A stretch of DNA of 15,180 nt from Thermoanaerobaculia bacterium. GTDB taxonomy: Bacteria > Acidobacteriota > Thermoanaerobaculia > Gp7-AA8. The notes under the pieces were generated by a model. The model saw nothing but the letters and a program-made list of their open reading frames with translations. It was not told the DNA's origin and did not search any database. The position numbers were made by a program, and so were the translations under genes. Shown here piece by piece: positions 7,329-13,583 of the stretch (the first letter of the stretch is position 1; each line of letters starts with the position of its first letter). The stretch spans positions 1 through 15,180 of the forward strand of contig JADGOA010000046.1 in NCBI GenBank assembly GCA_017883215.1, in the 5' to 3' direction.

Positions 7329-8683
7329 TGCTGAATAGCGCTGCGCAGCAGCGGCAAATCTTCCGCGAGCAGCGTCCGCATCTCGATCGTGAAGCGGTCG
7401 TTCACGATCCGTCCGACGATCGGCGGGTCGTTCGCCAGGAAGCGCGCCTGAAACTCGCTGGCGTTTCCCGGAATCTCGATGGCGACCGAAGGCATCGTCT
7501 CGGTCGGCGTCGTTCCTCCCCCCAAGGCGCAATCGCTCTCCACGGCGCGCGCCATGGTGCCGCGCGTGAGCTCCCGCGCCCGCGCCTGCAGCGCGTCGAG
7601 CGGCGCCGCCAGCATGCGATAAATCGCGACCCGCTCTTCATGCTGCCCTGTGGCAAAGGCTCGCAGCGTCTCGGCGACGACGGCATACGATTCCTTCCCC
7701 GCCCGCACCGCTCGCATGAGCGGATGCTTCCGCACCTTCGCAATGATCTCCGCGCGGCCGAGGATCAGACCACCTTGCGTGGCGCCAATGAGCTTGTCGG
7801 TCGAGCAGGTCACGGCATCGACACCACCGGCCATGAGCTCGGCGATGGTCTCGCCGCGCGCGAAGCCGTACTTTGCCAGGTCGACGACGCGGCCGCTCCC
7901 CTCGTCGTACAGCATCGGGATCTTCCTTTTTCGAGCGACGGCGACGAGCTCTTCGACTGACGGCGTCTCCGTGAATCCGACGATGTCGAAGTTCGAGCGA
8001 TGGACGCGCAGGATCGCAGCGGTCTTCTTCGTCACCGCGTCTGCGTAGTCGCGGGCGCGGGTGCGGTTCGTCGTTCCCACCTCGCGCAGCTTCGCGCCTC
8101 CCTGCTGAATCACATCCGGAACGCGGAAGCCGCCGCCGATCTCCACCAGCTCCCCACGCGAGACGATGACTTCCTTCGCCGCCGCTACCGCCGCCAGGAG
8201 CAGCAGCGTTCCGGCGGCGTTGTTGTTCGTCAGCACCGCCGCCTCACAGCCGAAGAGCGACCGGCAGAGCGCGGTCAGGTGTTCGTCCCGGGCTCCACGC
8301 TCTCCACGTTCGGTGTCGAACTCGAGATTCGAGTAACCCTCCACGAGAATCGCGGCGGCCGCCCAGATGCCAGCGTCGATGGGCGAGCGGCCGAGGTTCG
8401 TGTGGATGATGACGCCGCTGCCGTTGATGGCGCGCCGCAGAGTGGAGGAGGTCGACTGCCTGAGTGAATCGGCAATCGTGGCCACCGCCCCCGCTTCGTC
8501 GAAGGCGCCCCGGCCGTTGCGGAGCGACTGCAGATGCGCGACGACGGCCGCCTTCACCCCATCACGCCCGAACTGAGCGATGAGGGAAGCGAACGATTCA
8601 GCCGACAGAAGCCGCTCCACCGAAGGGATGCCACGCAGGCGGGAAACCTCGGGATCTACGGCAACCTCTGGCGTTTTACGCAT
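7310..8683 (-). CDS. selA: L-seryl-tRNA(Sec) selenium transferase
   Basis: A 457-residue cytoplasmic PLP enzyme that converts seryl-tRNA(Sec) to selenocysteinyl-tRNA(Sec) using selenophosphate. The N-terminal domain typical of true SelA is present (LRGIPSVERLL, 16-26), followed by SGVIIHTNLGRSPI (89-102), NNNAAG (153-158), SRGELVEIGGGFRVPDV (175-191) and EVGTTNRT (201-208). The likely PLP lysine is Lys297 in STDKLIG; the C-terminal PIVGRI (421-426) also fits. Three well-known segments differ from my recollection of E. coli SelA: DEGSG for DLGSG, STDK for SGDK, ATQGG for GPQAG. The ATG at 8683 gives the normal length; an in-frame start at 8833 adds a low-complexity Ser/Phe stretch antisense to the next gene. 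The last residues, VASRG, and the stop are repeat-encoded. selB, selC and selD are not in the window. Confidence 0.9.
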   Translation of the reverse strand: MRKTPEVAVDPEVSRLRGIPSVERLLSAESFASLIAQFGRDGVKAAVVAHLQSLRNGRGAFDEAGAVATIADSLRQSTSSTLRRAINGSGVIIHTNLGRSPIDAGIWAAAAILVEGYSNLEFDTERGERGARDEHLTALCRSLFGCEAAVLTNNNAAGTLLLLAAVAAAKEVIVSRGELVEIGGGFRVPDVIQQGGAKLREVGTTNRTRARDYADAVTKKTAAILRVHRSNFDIVGFTETPSVEELVAVARKRKIPMLYDEGSGRVVDLAKYGFARGETIAELMAGGVDAVTCSTDKLIGATQGGLILGRAEIIAKVRKHPLMRAVRAGKESYAVVAETLRAFATGQHEERVAIYRMLAAPLDALQARARELTRGTMARAVESDCALGGGTTPTETMPSVAIEIPGNASEFQARFLANDPPIVGRIVNDRFTIEMRTLLAEDLPLLRSAIQQVASRG

Positions 8684-8697
8684 GGCCTGAACGCGCG

Positions 8698-8704
8698 TAT
8701 TGTA
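8698..8704. promoter_or_regulatory. Overlapping -10-like elements in the selA divergent gap
   Basis: Only 22 bp separate the two starts. The minus strand reads TACAAT (8704-8699), 15 nt before the selA ATG, which would give a leader of under 10 nt. The plus strand reads TATTGT (8698-8703) but only 2 nt before the ATG at 8706, too close for ordinary use. The selA assignment is plausible, the plus-strand one weak. Confidence 0.3.
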
Positions 8705-8705
8705 G

Positions 8706-9308
8706 ATGCCCTTGAAGAAACAGGATGACGAGCTCGACAAGCTGGAAGAGGACATCCGGAAACTGAAGAACAAGTACGACCAGTTCTTCGCCGGATTGCA
8801 GAAGGTTCCGCCGATGCAGGAGCGGCGGAACATCGAGGTAACGATTTACGAGCTCAGCAAGCTGAACATGCACGACAATGCGCGCCGTTTCCGCTTCAAC
8901 CAGCTCCTGACGCGCTACAACCAGTTCCGCGAGTTGTGGGGGCGCAAGATGCGCGAGCGCGAGGAAGGGCCGATGGAGTTCAATCGGCGGAAGGCGGCCC
9001 TCGCCGGACCCGACGAGAGCCCCGCACCGAACCCGACTCCCGCCCGCGTGACCTCGGCACCGCCCGATCCGTATGTAAGAGTGACGAACGACAGCAACGG
9101 CGACGAAGTCCGCAAGCTCTACGAGCAGATCGAGAACGAGCACCTCAAAGCCGGCAAGCTGCCGCCTGTCACCCTCGAGCAGCTGGGCCAGATGGTGCGA
9201 AAGCAGTCGGAGTTGATCCGGCAGAAGTACAAAGTCAACAAAGTTGCCTTCCGAGTCGAAACCGTCGACGGGAAGGTCAAGCTCAAAGCAAAACCACTTC
9301 AGGACTGA
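8706..9308 (+). CDS. Uncharacterised charged protein resembling the MXAN_5187 C-terminal domain
   Basis: A 200-residue soluble protein without signal peptide or membrane segment. Residues 5-95 are highly charged and helical (DDELDKLEEDIRKLKNKYDQFF, then RFRFNQLLTRYNQFRELWGR at 61-80), likely a coiled or helical bundle. A Pro/Ala-rich linker spans about 101-122. Residues 131-197 form a second compact unit ending VAFRVETVDGKVKLKAKP. The order of helical bundle, linker and the FKV-DGK-LKA ending resembles the C-terminal domain of myxobacterial MXAN_5187-like proteins; this is from memory and needs a profile search. No catalytic motif is visible. The next gene begins 3 nt after its stop, so the two form an operon. 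No Shine-Dalgarno sequence is obvious at the ATG. Confidence 0.8.
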   Translation: MPLKKQDDELDKLEEDIRKLKNKYDQFFAGLQKVPPMQERRNIEVTIYELSKLNMHDNARRFRFNQLLTRYNQFRELWGRKMREREEGPMEFNRRKAALAGPDESPAPNPTPARVTSAPPDPYVRVTNDSNGDEVRKLYEQIENEHLKAGKLPPVTLEQLGQMVRKQSELIRQKYKVNKVAFRVETVDGKVKLKAKPLQD

Positions 9309-9311
9309 TTG

Positions 9312-10067
9312 ATGAAACGATTTCTCGTCATCGCCTTGGGCGCACTGGCCCTCACCGGCTGCGGTATCAGCGCCCGACTCCACCAGAAGCAGAGCCGCAA
9401 CCCGTACGTGAGACCGCTGTTCTACGAGCGCTATCTCAACCCGGCCAACGGTCTCGACCAGCAGATTCAGGCGACCGTCAACGCGCTGCGAGCGAATCCC
9501 CGCTCCGCCACCCTTCACAACCAGCTCGGCCAGCTGCTTGCCCAGAAGGGCTTCCCCAAAGACGCCGAGGCCGAGTTCGAGCGCGCCGTCAACGCCGACA
9601 GGAGCTTCTATCCCGCCTGGTACAACCTCGGCCTTCTTCGCTCCGCCCGCGGTGACTACATGGGCTCGCGCATCGCCTTCGGACGGACCATCCACTACAA
9701 GCCCGGACACGCAGCGGCGCTGTTCCAGAGGGGCCTGTTGGAGGAGCGGCGCGGCAATTCCGGAGACGCGATCGCCGACTACGCGAAGGCGTTCAGCATC
9801 AACCACGCGCTGCTCGACGTGAAAGTGAACCCGCAGATCCTGGACTCGAAGCTCATCGCGCTCGCGCTCATGAAGGCCTATCCCGACCAGCACACGCGCG
9901 AGGCGTTGCTGTTCCAGGAAACACCCGCAGGATACGGAAAGCAGAGCATTGCGGTCTCGCCTCCCGCTGCCTGGCCGATGCCAGCGACAGACCAGATCGT
10001 TACCCCCGCGACACCGGGAACCGAGCCCTCCGGCCAAACGCCGCCACCGAACCCGCCGCCACATTGA
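9312..10067 (+). CDS. TPR-repeat lipoprotein
   Basis: A 251-residue lipoprotein. The ATG at 9312 is preferred over the adjoining in-frame TTG at 9309; both give the same signal. The lipobox LTGC puts the acylated Cys at residue 17. Three TPR units follow at about 65-98, 99-132 and 133-166 (NQLGQLLAQKG, YNLGLLRSARG, FQRGLLEERRG). The tail from about 216 is rich in Pro and Thr and probably disordered. TPRs imply a protein-binding scaffold role in the periplasm or on a membrane leaflet; the partner is unknown, but tight coupling to the gene before it makes that protein or its pathway a candidate. The stop codon directly abuts a run of GCGAGTAGC repeats. Signal and repeats are clear, the biological role is not. 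Confidence 0.9.
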   Translation: MKRFLVIALGALALTGCGISARLHQKQSRNPYVRPLFYERYLNPANGLDQQIQATVNALRANPRSATLHNQLGQLLAQKGFPKDAEAEFERAVNADRSFYPAWYNLGLLRSARGDYMGSRIAFGRTIHYKPGHAAALFQRGLLEERRGNSGDAIADYAKAFSINHALLDVKVNPQILDSKLIALALMKAYPDQHTREALLFQETPAGYGKQSIAVSPPAAWPMPATDQIVTPATPGTEPSGQTPPPNPPPH

Positions 10068-10068
10068 A

Positions 10069-10476
10069 GCGAGTAGCGAGTAGGGGAATGGATCGGGTAG
10101 CGGGTAGCGGGAAACAACGCTTCGCGAAGGTCATCCCGAGCCGGCGGAACCCCGGAGGGGCATACGCGCTAACTTAAACGCTCCGCCTCGGAGCAGAGTC
10201 CCGGGCTCGGTCCCCTCGCCCCGCGGCGCGACTCGGTCAATCACGCTGTACGAACGTCCGCGGGGCGAGGGGATGCAAGGGGAGTGGGGTACCGAAAAAC
10301 CTGCTCGTTTCTTCGCGATTACGCTGGTTGTCGCCGTCGTCACGACCCCACTCCCTTGCATCCCCTCGCCCCGTGCGGATCTGTTCAGTGCGGCCGTTCG
10401 ATTGGGAGCACGGGGCAAGGGGACCGGGCACGCGCGTCGGGCGCCCTTGCTCCCCTACTCGCCTCTCGCTACTCGC
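10069..10476. repeat. Repeat-bounded intergenic block before the aminotransferase
   Basis: The 443-bp gap 10068-10510 carries no supported gene. It is bracketed by GCGAGTAGCGAGTAGGGG-type units just after the lipoprotein stop (10070-10087, plus GGGTAGCGGGTAGC at 10096-10109) and by the opposite orientation, CCCCTACTCGC...CTCGCTACTCGC, at 10452-10476. Near 10129-10142 is GGTCATCCCGAGC, which resembles the right end of the 13418-13570 element. The middle is a palindrome series described separately. No intrinsic terminator with a T-run is visible after the lipoprotein gene. Confidence 0.75.
10212..10422. repeat. Series of three linked inverted repeats (CCCCTCGCCCC type)
   Basis: The same GC-rich unit occurs four times in alternating orientation. 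Pair one is a perfect 15-bp inverted repeat, 10212-10226 with 10258-10272. Pair two is 28-29 nt, 10262-10290 with 10345-10372, matching except for a one-base indel. Pair three is 15 nt with one mismatch, 10362-10376 with 10408-10422. Neighbouring pairs share arms, so only some of the hairpins can form at once. This is a composite of REP-like units and explains why open frames cross the region on both strands. Confidence 0.88.
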
Positions 10477-10496
10477 TCCTCCCCACTCCCTGCCGT

Positions 10497-10502
10497 TACA
10501 AT
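10497..10502 (+). promoter_or_regulatory. Candidate -10 element for a leaderless aminotransferase transcript
   Basis: TACAAT (TANNNT) ends 8 nt before the proposed TTG start at 10511, with no Shine-Dalgarno sequence in between. It supports both that start and a leaderless message. No -35 match is seen. Confidence 0.45.
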
Positions 10503-10510
10503 CCGCCCGC

Positions 10511-11677
10511 TTGAACGACACATCTCTCTCACCCGCTGAGCGGGTCTCGCTACTCGGATTCTCCGACATCGTCCGCATTCGCAACCGCGTGCTGGAAATG
10601 AAATCGCGCGGCGAGCGGGTGCTGCAGCTCGAGGGGGGCGAGCCGTTCATGACGACGCCCGACTTCGTGAAGCAGGCGATGAAGGACGCCATCGACGCCA
10701 ACCAGACGCGCTACGCCCCCTCTTCCGGCATCCCGCCGCTGCTCGAATCGATCCGCCTGAAGATCGGCGAGCGCAACCACTACCAGCCCGCGACCGAACA
10801 GATCATCGTCGTCTGCGGCGGCGCGCACGGGCTCTTCTGCGCCTTTCAGACGACCGTCGATCCCGGCGACGAAGTGATGTTCTTCTCGCCCTACTGGACG
10901 CCGATCAAGGACCAGGTCAGCTACTGCGGCGGAATCCCGGTGCTGATCGGATGGGACGAAATTCGCGATCGCAACAACGTTCGCGACATTCTCGAGAAGC
11001 GGGTCAGCGACCGCACGCGCGTCATCTACGTGAACACGCCGTCCAATCCGACCGGCAACGTCCTGACGCGGGCGCAGCTGCAGTCCATCGCCGAATTCGC
11101 GATCGCCCACGACCTCGTCGTCATCTCCGACGAGGCCTACGAAGACCTCGTGTACGACGGCGAGCATGTCTCGATGGCGTCGTTTCCCGGGATGTCTGGC
11201 CGGACCATCAGCGTCTACACACTCAGCAAGAGCTTCGCGATGACGGGCTGGCGAATCGGCTACGCGGTGGCCGAGGGGATGTTCATGACGCCGATCCGGA
11301 AGCTCGTGCTGAACTCGACGAACGGGGTCTCGACACCGACGCAGTTCGCGGCGGCGGCGGCAATCTCCGATCGATCGCCGCGCCTCGCTGAAATGCGTAC
11401 AGAGTATCTCCGCCGCCGCGACCTTCTGGTCCGCGGCCTCAACGAGGCGGGTTTCCGCTGTCCTTCTCCGCCCGGTGCCTTCTATCTCTTCCCCGACGTT
11501 CGCGAACGCCTGGGCGGCGATTCCTGGAAAGCGATGGAGCTGCTGCTCGCCAGAACGAGCATCGCCTCCGTCCCCGGCGCCGTCTTCGGCCCGCACGGGG
11601 AAGGACATCTCCGGATGTCGTTCTCCACGAGCATGGAAGTCATCGAAGAGGCGGTGCGAGCGCTGCGCACGCTATAG
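10511..11677 (+). CDS. PLP-dependent aminotransferase, class I/II (aspartate aminotransferase-like)
   Basis: A 388-residue cytoplasmic fold-type I aminotransferase, normal length for the family. Key residues are visible: NTPSNPTG (175-182) with cofactor-contacting Asn179, SDEAY (206-210) with Asp207 and Tyr210, the Schiff-base Lys240 in YTLSKSFAMTGWRIGY, and the carboxylate-binding Arg368 in LRMSFS. Substrates are probably 2-oxoglutarate and an amino acid such as aspartate, alanine or an aromatic one; sequence alone does not separate these. The TTG at 10511 is preferred because it gives the family's usual N terminus (residues 10-30 before LEGGEP) and follows a TACAAT box. The longer in-frame start at 10328 runs through intergenic repeats. 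The first base of an inverted repeat is the last base of the stop codon. It lies alone, between repeat-filled gaps. Confidence 0.9.
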   Translation: MNDTSLSPAERVSLLGFSDIVRIRNRVLEMKSRGERVLQLEGGEPFMTTPDFVKQAMKDAIDANQTRYAPSSGIPPLLESIRLKIGERNHYQPATEQIIVVCGGAHGLFCAFQTTVDPGDEVMFFSPYWTPIKDQVSYCGGIPVLIGWDEIRDRNNVRDILEKRVSDRTRVIYVNTPSNPTGNVLTRAQLQSIAEFAIAHDLVVISDEAYEDLVYDGEHVSMASFPGMSGRTISVYTLSKSFAMTGWRIGYAVAEGMFMTPIRKLVLNSTNGVSTPTQFAAAAAISDRSPRLAEMRTEYLRRRDLLVRGLNEAGFRCPSPPGAFYLFPDVRERLGGDSWKAMELLLARTSIASVPGAVFGPHGEGHLRMSFSTSMEVIEEAVRALRTL

Positions 11678-11828
11678 AGTCCTGAGTTCTGAGTTCTGAG
11701 TGGTCCTCGCGCCGCCCTGACTGAGGATGAAGATCTCGGAAGAAAGAACGAACGCTATAGTTGCGTGTTCCTGAGTGCCGAGTCGCCACACGCTGCTCTT
11801 CCCACTCAGGACTCAGGACTCAGGACTC
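11677..11828. repeat. Inverted-repeat-bounded element between aminotransferase and lysS
   Basis: The arms 11677-11703 and 11802-11828 are 27-nt inverted copies with two mismatches (both pair as G-U in RNA), built of three GAGTYCT-type units (GAGTCCT/GAGTTCT). The enclosed 98 bp shows no gene. The left arm begins on the last base of the aminotransferase stop codon and the right arm ends 4 nt before the lysS ATG, so the element fills the gap. A 9-bp direct repeat, ACGCTATAG, occurs at 11669-11677 and 11752-11760. Confidence 0.88.
11822..11825 (+). promoter_or_regulatory. lysS: Likely lysS ribosome-binding site inside a repeat
   Basis: AGGA, 7 nt before the ATG at 11833, is the best Shine-Dalgarno match for lysS. 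It belongs to the right arm of the 11677-11828 inverted repeat. If transcription starts upstream of 11677, the left arm could pair with it and hide it. Confidence 0.45.
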
Positions 11829-11832
11829 AACA

Positions 11833-13410
11833 ATGAGCGACAGCACATCCGAACCGGTTACACCCGAAGTCCCCGAAAGTGAGTTGATCCGCGTCCGGCG
11901 CGAGAAGCTGGCGCGCATCGTCGCCCTCGGCTACGACCCTTTCCCGACGAAAGCAGACGTCGATACGACCATCCGCGATGCGGTCTCGAAATTCGCCGCG
12001 AAAACGGGGCCGGAGCTCGAGAGCGAGCACCCGCGCGTGAAGATCGCCGGCCGGATCATGACCATCCGCGAATTCGGCAAGACCTCCTTCCTCGTGCTCT
12101 CCGAAAACACCGCGCGAATCCAGGTCTATTGCCGCAGGGACACGCTGCCCGAGCGGGAGTGGGAGCTCTACAAGAACCTCGACGCCGGCGACTGGATCTC
12201 CGCCGAAGGTGCGGTCTTCCGGACCAAAACGAACGAGCTCTCCGTCAAGGCGGAGCACATCCATTTCCTGGTGAAGGCGCTGCGGCCTCTCCCGGGCAAA
12301 TGGCACGGGCTGACCGACCTCGAGCAGCGCTACCGGCAGCGCTACGTCGACCTGATCGTCAACGACGAGGTGAAGTCGACCTTCGAGACGCGGGCGAAAA
12401 TCGTCCGATACATCCGCAGCTACTTCGACGGCAACGGCTTCGTCGAGGTGGAGACGCCGATGATGCAGCCGATCGCCAGCGGCGCCGCGGCACGGCCGTT
12501 CGTCACGCACCACAACGCGCTCGACATCGATCTGTTCATGCGCATCGCGCCGGAGCTGTACCTGAAGCGGCTCATCGTCGGCGGCCTGCAGCGCGTCTAC
12601 GAGATCAATCGCAACTTCCGCAACGAGGGCATTTCCGTCCGGCACAACCCGGAATTCACGATGCTCGAGTTCTACCAGGCCTACGCGGATTACGAAGTCC
12701 TCATCGCCGAAACCGAAGAACTGCTGGCCGGACTGGTCGCTGAAGTGAAGGGATCCGACACCGTCCCATTCGGCGGTAACGAGGTTCGCTTCAGCCGCCC
12801 TTTCGCCCGATTCACGATGAAAGAAGCGATCGTGCATTTCTCCGGCGGAGCGATCGCCGCGGGCCACCTCGACGATCGGGCCTCGCTCATCGGGCTCGTC
12901 AAGAAGCACGGCGAGCACCGGCCGGTCAAAACGGACGGCACCGAAGGACCGGCCACGCAATCCGCCGTCCCTCCCATCGACTCGATGAACGCCGGCAAGC
13001 TCGTGGCGGAGTTGTTCGAGTCGGTCGTCGAGAAACACCTGATCCAGCCGACGTTCATCACCGATTTCCCGACCGAAGTCTCACCGCTCTCGAAGCAGCG
13101 GCGCGACGATCCGCGGTTCGTTGAGCGTTTCGAGCTCTACATCGGGGGCATGGAAGTGGCGAACGCGTTCTCTGAGCTCAACGATGCCGACGAGCAGGCC
13201 AGCCGCTTCATGCAGCAGCTGGGCGAGCGGGAGCGGGGCGACGACGAGGCCATGCCGATGGACGAGGACTACGTCCGCGCGCTGGAGTACGGCATGCCGC
13301 CGACCGGCGGCGAAGGCATCGGCATCGACCGCCTGGCGATGATCCTCACGAATTCGGCCTCGATTCGCGACGTGATTCTGTTTCCCCTGATGCGGCCGCG
13401 GACTGCTTAG
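11833..13410 (+). CDS. lysS: Lysyl-tRNA synthetase, class II
   Basis: A 525-residue cytoplasmic enzyme that charges tRNA(Lys) with lysine. The N-terminal anticodon-binding OB fold spans about 65-150 (VKIAGRIMTIREFGKTSFLVL). The class II catalytic core follows: motif 1 around VEVETPMMQPIASGAAARPF (204-223), motif 2 FRNEGISVRHNPEFTMLEFY (262-281) and motif 3 GGEGIGIDRLAMILTN (492-507) with Arg500. The lysine-site region FSELNDADEQ (446-455) is also present. Length is slightly above the usual 490-510 owing to an acidic N-terminal extension. The ATG at 11833 is chosen over an in-frame start at 11761 because the latter reads through repeat DNA. Its neighbour, a Lol-type permease, follows lysS in other bacteria too, as far as I recall. 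Confidence 0.97.
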   Translation: MSDSTSEPVTPEVPESELIRVRREKLARIVALGYDPFPTKADVDTTIRDAVSKFAAKTGPELESEHPRVKIAGRIMTIREFGKTSFLVLSENTARIQVYCRRDTLPEREWELYKNLDAGDWISAEGAVFRTKTNELSVKAEHIHFLVKALRPLPGKWHGLTDLEQRYRQRYVDLIVNDEVKSTFETRAKIVRYIRSYFDGNGFVEVETPMMQPIASGAAARPFVTHHNALDIDLFMRIAPELYLKRLIVGGLQRVYEINRNFRNEGISVRHNPEFTMLEFYQAYADYEVLIAETEELLAGLVAEVKGSDTVPFGGNEVRFSRPFARFTMKEAIVHFSGGAIAAGHLDDRASLIGLVKKHGEHRPVKTDGTEGPATQSAVPPIDSMNAGKLVAELFESVVEKHLIQPTFITDFPTEVSPLSKQRRDDPRFVERFELYIGGMEVANAFSELNDADEQASRFMQQLGERERGDDEAMPMDEDYVRALEYGMPPTGGEGIGIDRLAMILTNSASIRDVILFPLMRPRTA

Positions 13411-13417
13411 TTCACCC

Positions 13418-13570
13418 CCCGGGCGCAGCGAGGGTTCAACTGCGGCGCCGCGACGCCACGTGCTGCTTCGCAAAAGCGTGGAGGCCCTGGAGGAGGTGCC
13501 GGGTCATTGCAGTTTGGCGATCCGACCGCGAAGAGTGCCGCGCCACAGCTGGTCCCTCGCTTCGCTCGGG
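13418..13570. repeat. Inverted-repeat-bounded element between lysS and the Lol permease
   Basis: The ends 13418-13434 (CCCGGGCGCAGCGAGGG) and 13554-13570 (CCCTCGCTTCGCTCGGG) are 17-nt inverted copies with two mismatches. The element fills nearly all of the 173-bp gap. Its right end, read on the minus strand as ATCCCGAGCGAAGCGAGGG, shares ATCCCGAGC with 10134-10142. It has no T-run terminator and no open frame with a start signal. It is 153 bp long, close to the 152-bp element before lysS. Confidence 0.8.
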
Positions 13571-13571
13571 A

Positions 13572-13577
13572 TAAACT
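13572..13577 (+). promoter_or_regulatory. Candidate -10 element for a leaderless Lol permease transcript
   Basis: TAAACT (TANNNT) ends 6 nt before the GTG start at 13584, and GAAAAC in between is not a Shine-Dalgarno sequence. It directly follows the right end of the intergenic repeat. No -35 match is seen. Confidence 0.4.
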
Positions 13578-13583
13578 GAAAAC

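Noticed and set aside
8684..8833. 50-residue extension of SelA to an ATG at 8833
   Set aside because: The added part is a low-complexity Ser/Phe stretch antisense to the next gene; SelA reaches its normal length from 8683.
8676..10064. 462-codon minus-strand frame antisense to the two-gene unit
   Set aside because: The plus-strand frames there show a lipobox, TPRs and tight spacing; the minus frame has none of these.
10069..10476. Possible CRISPR array
   Set aside because: The repeats alternate in orientation, are unequal in length and lack regular spacers, and no cas gene is present.
10328..10510. 61-residue extension of the aminotransferase to 10328
   Set aside because: It reads through intergenic repeats, has no counterpart in the family, and the TTG at 10511 has a suitable promoter-like box before it.
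11756..11761. TATAGT as a lysS -10 box
   Set aside because: It matches five of six consensus bases but has no -35 partner and lies about 70 nt before the start inside a repeat-bounded element; too weak to list as a feature.
11827..13038. 403-codon minus-strand frame antisense to lysS
   Set aside because: lysS carries all class II synthetase motifs; the antisense frame is an Arg/Asp/Val-rich shadow.
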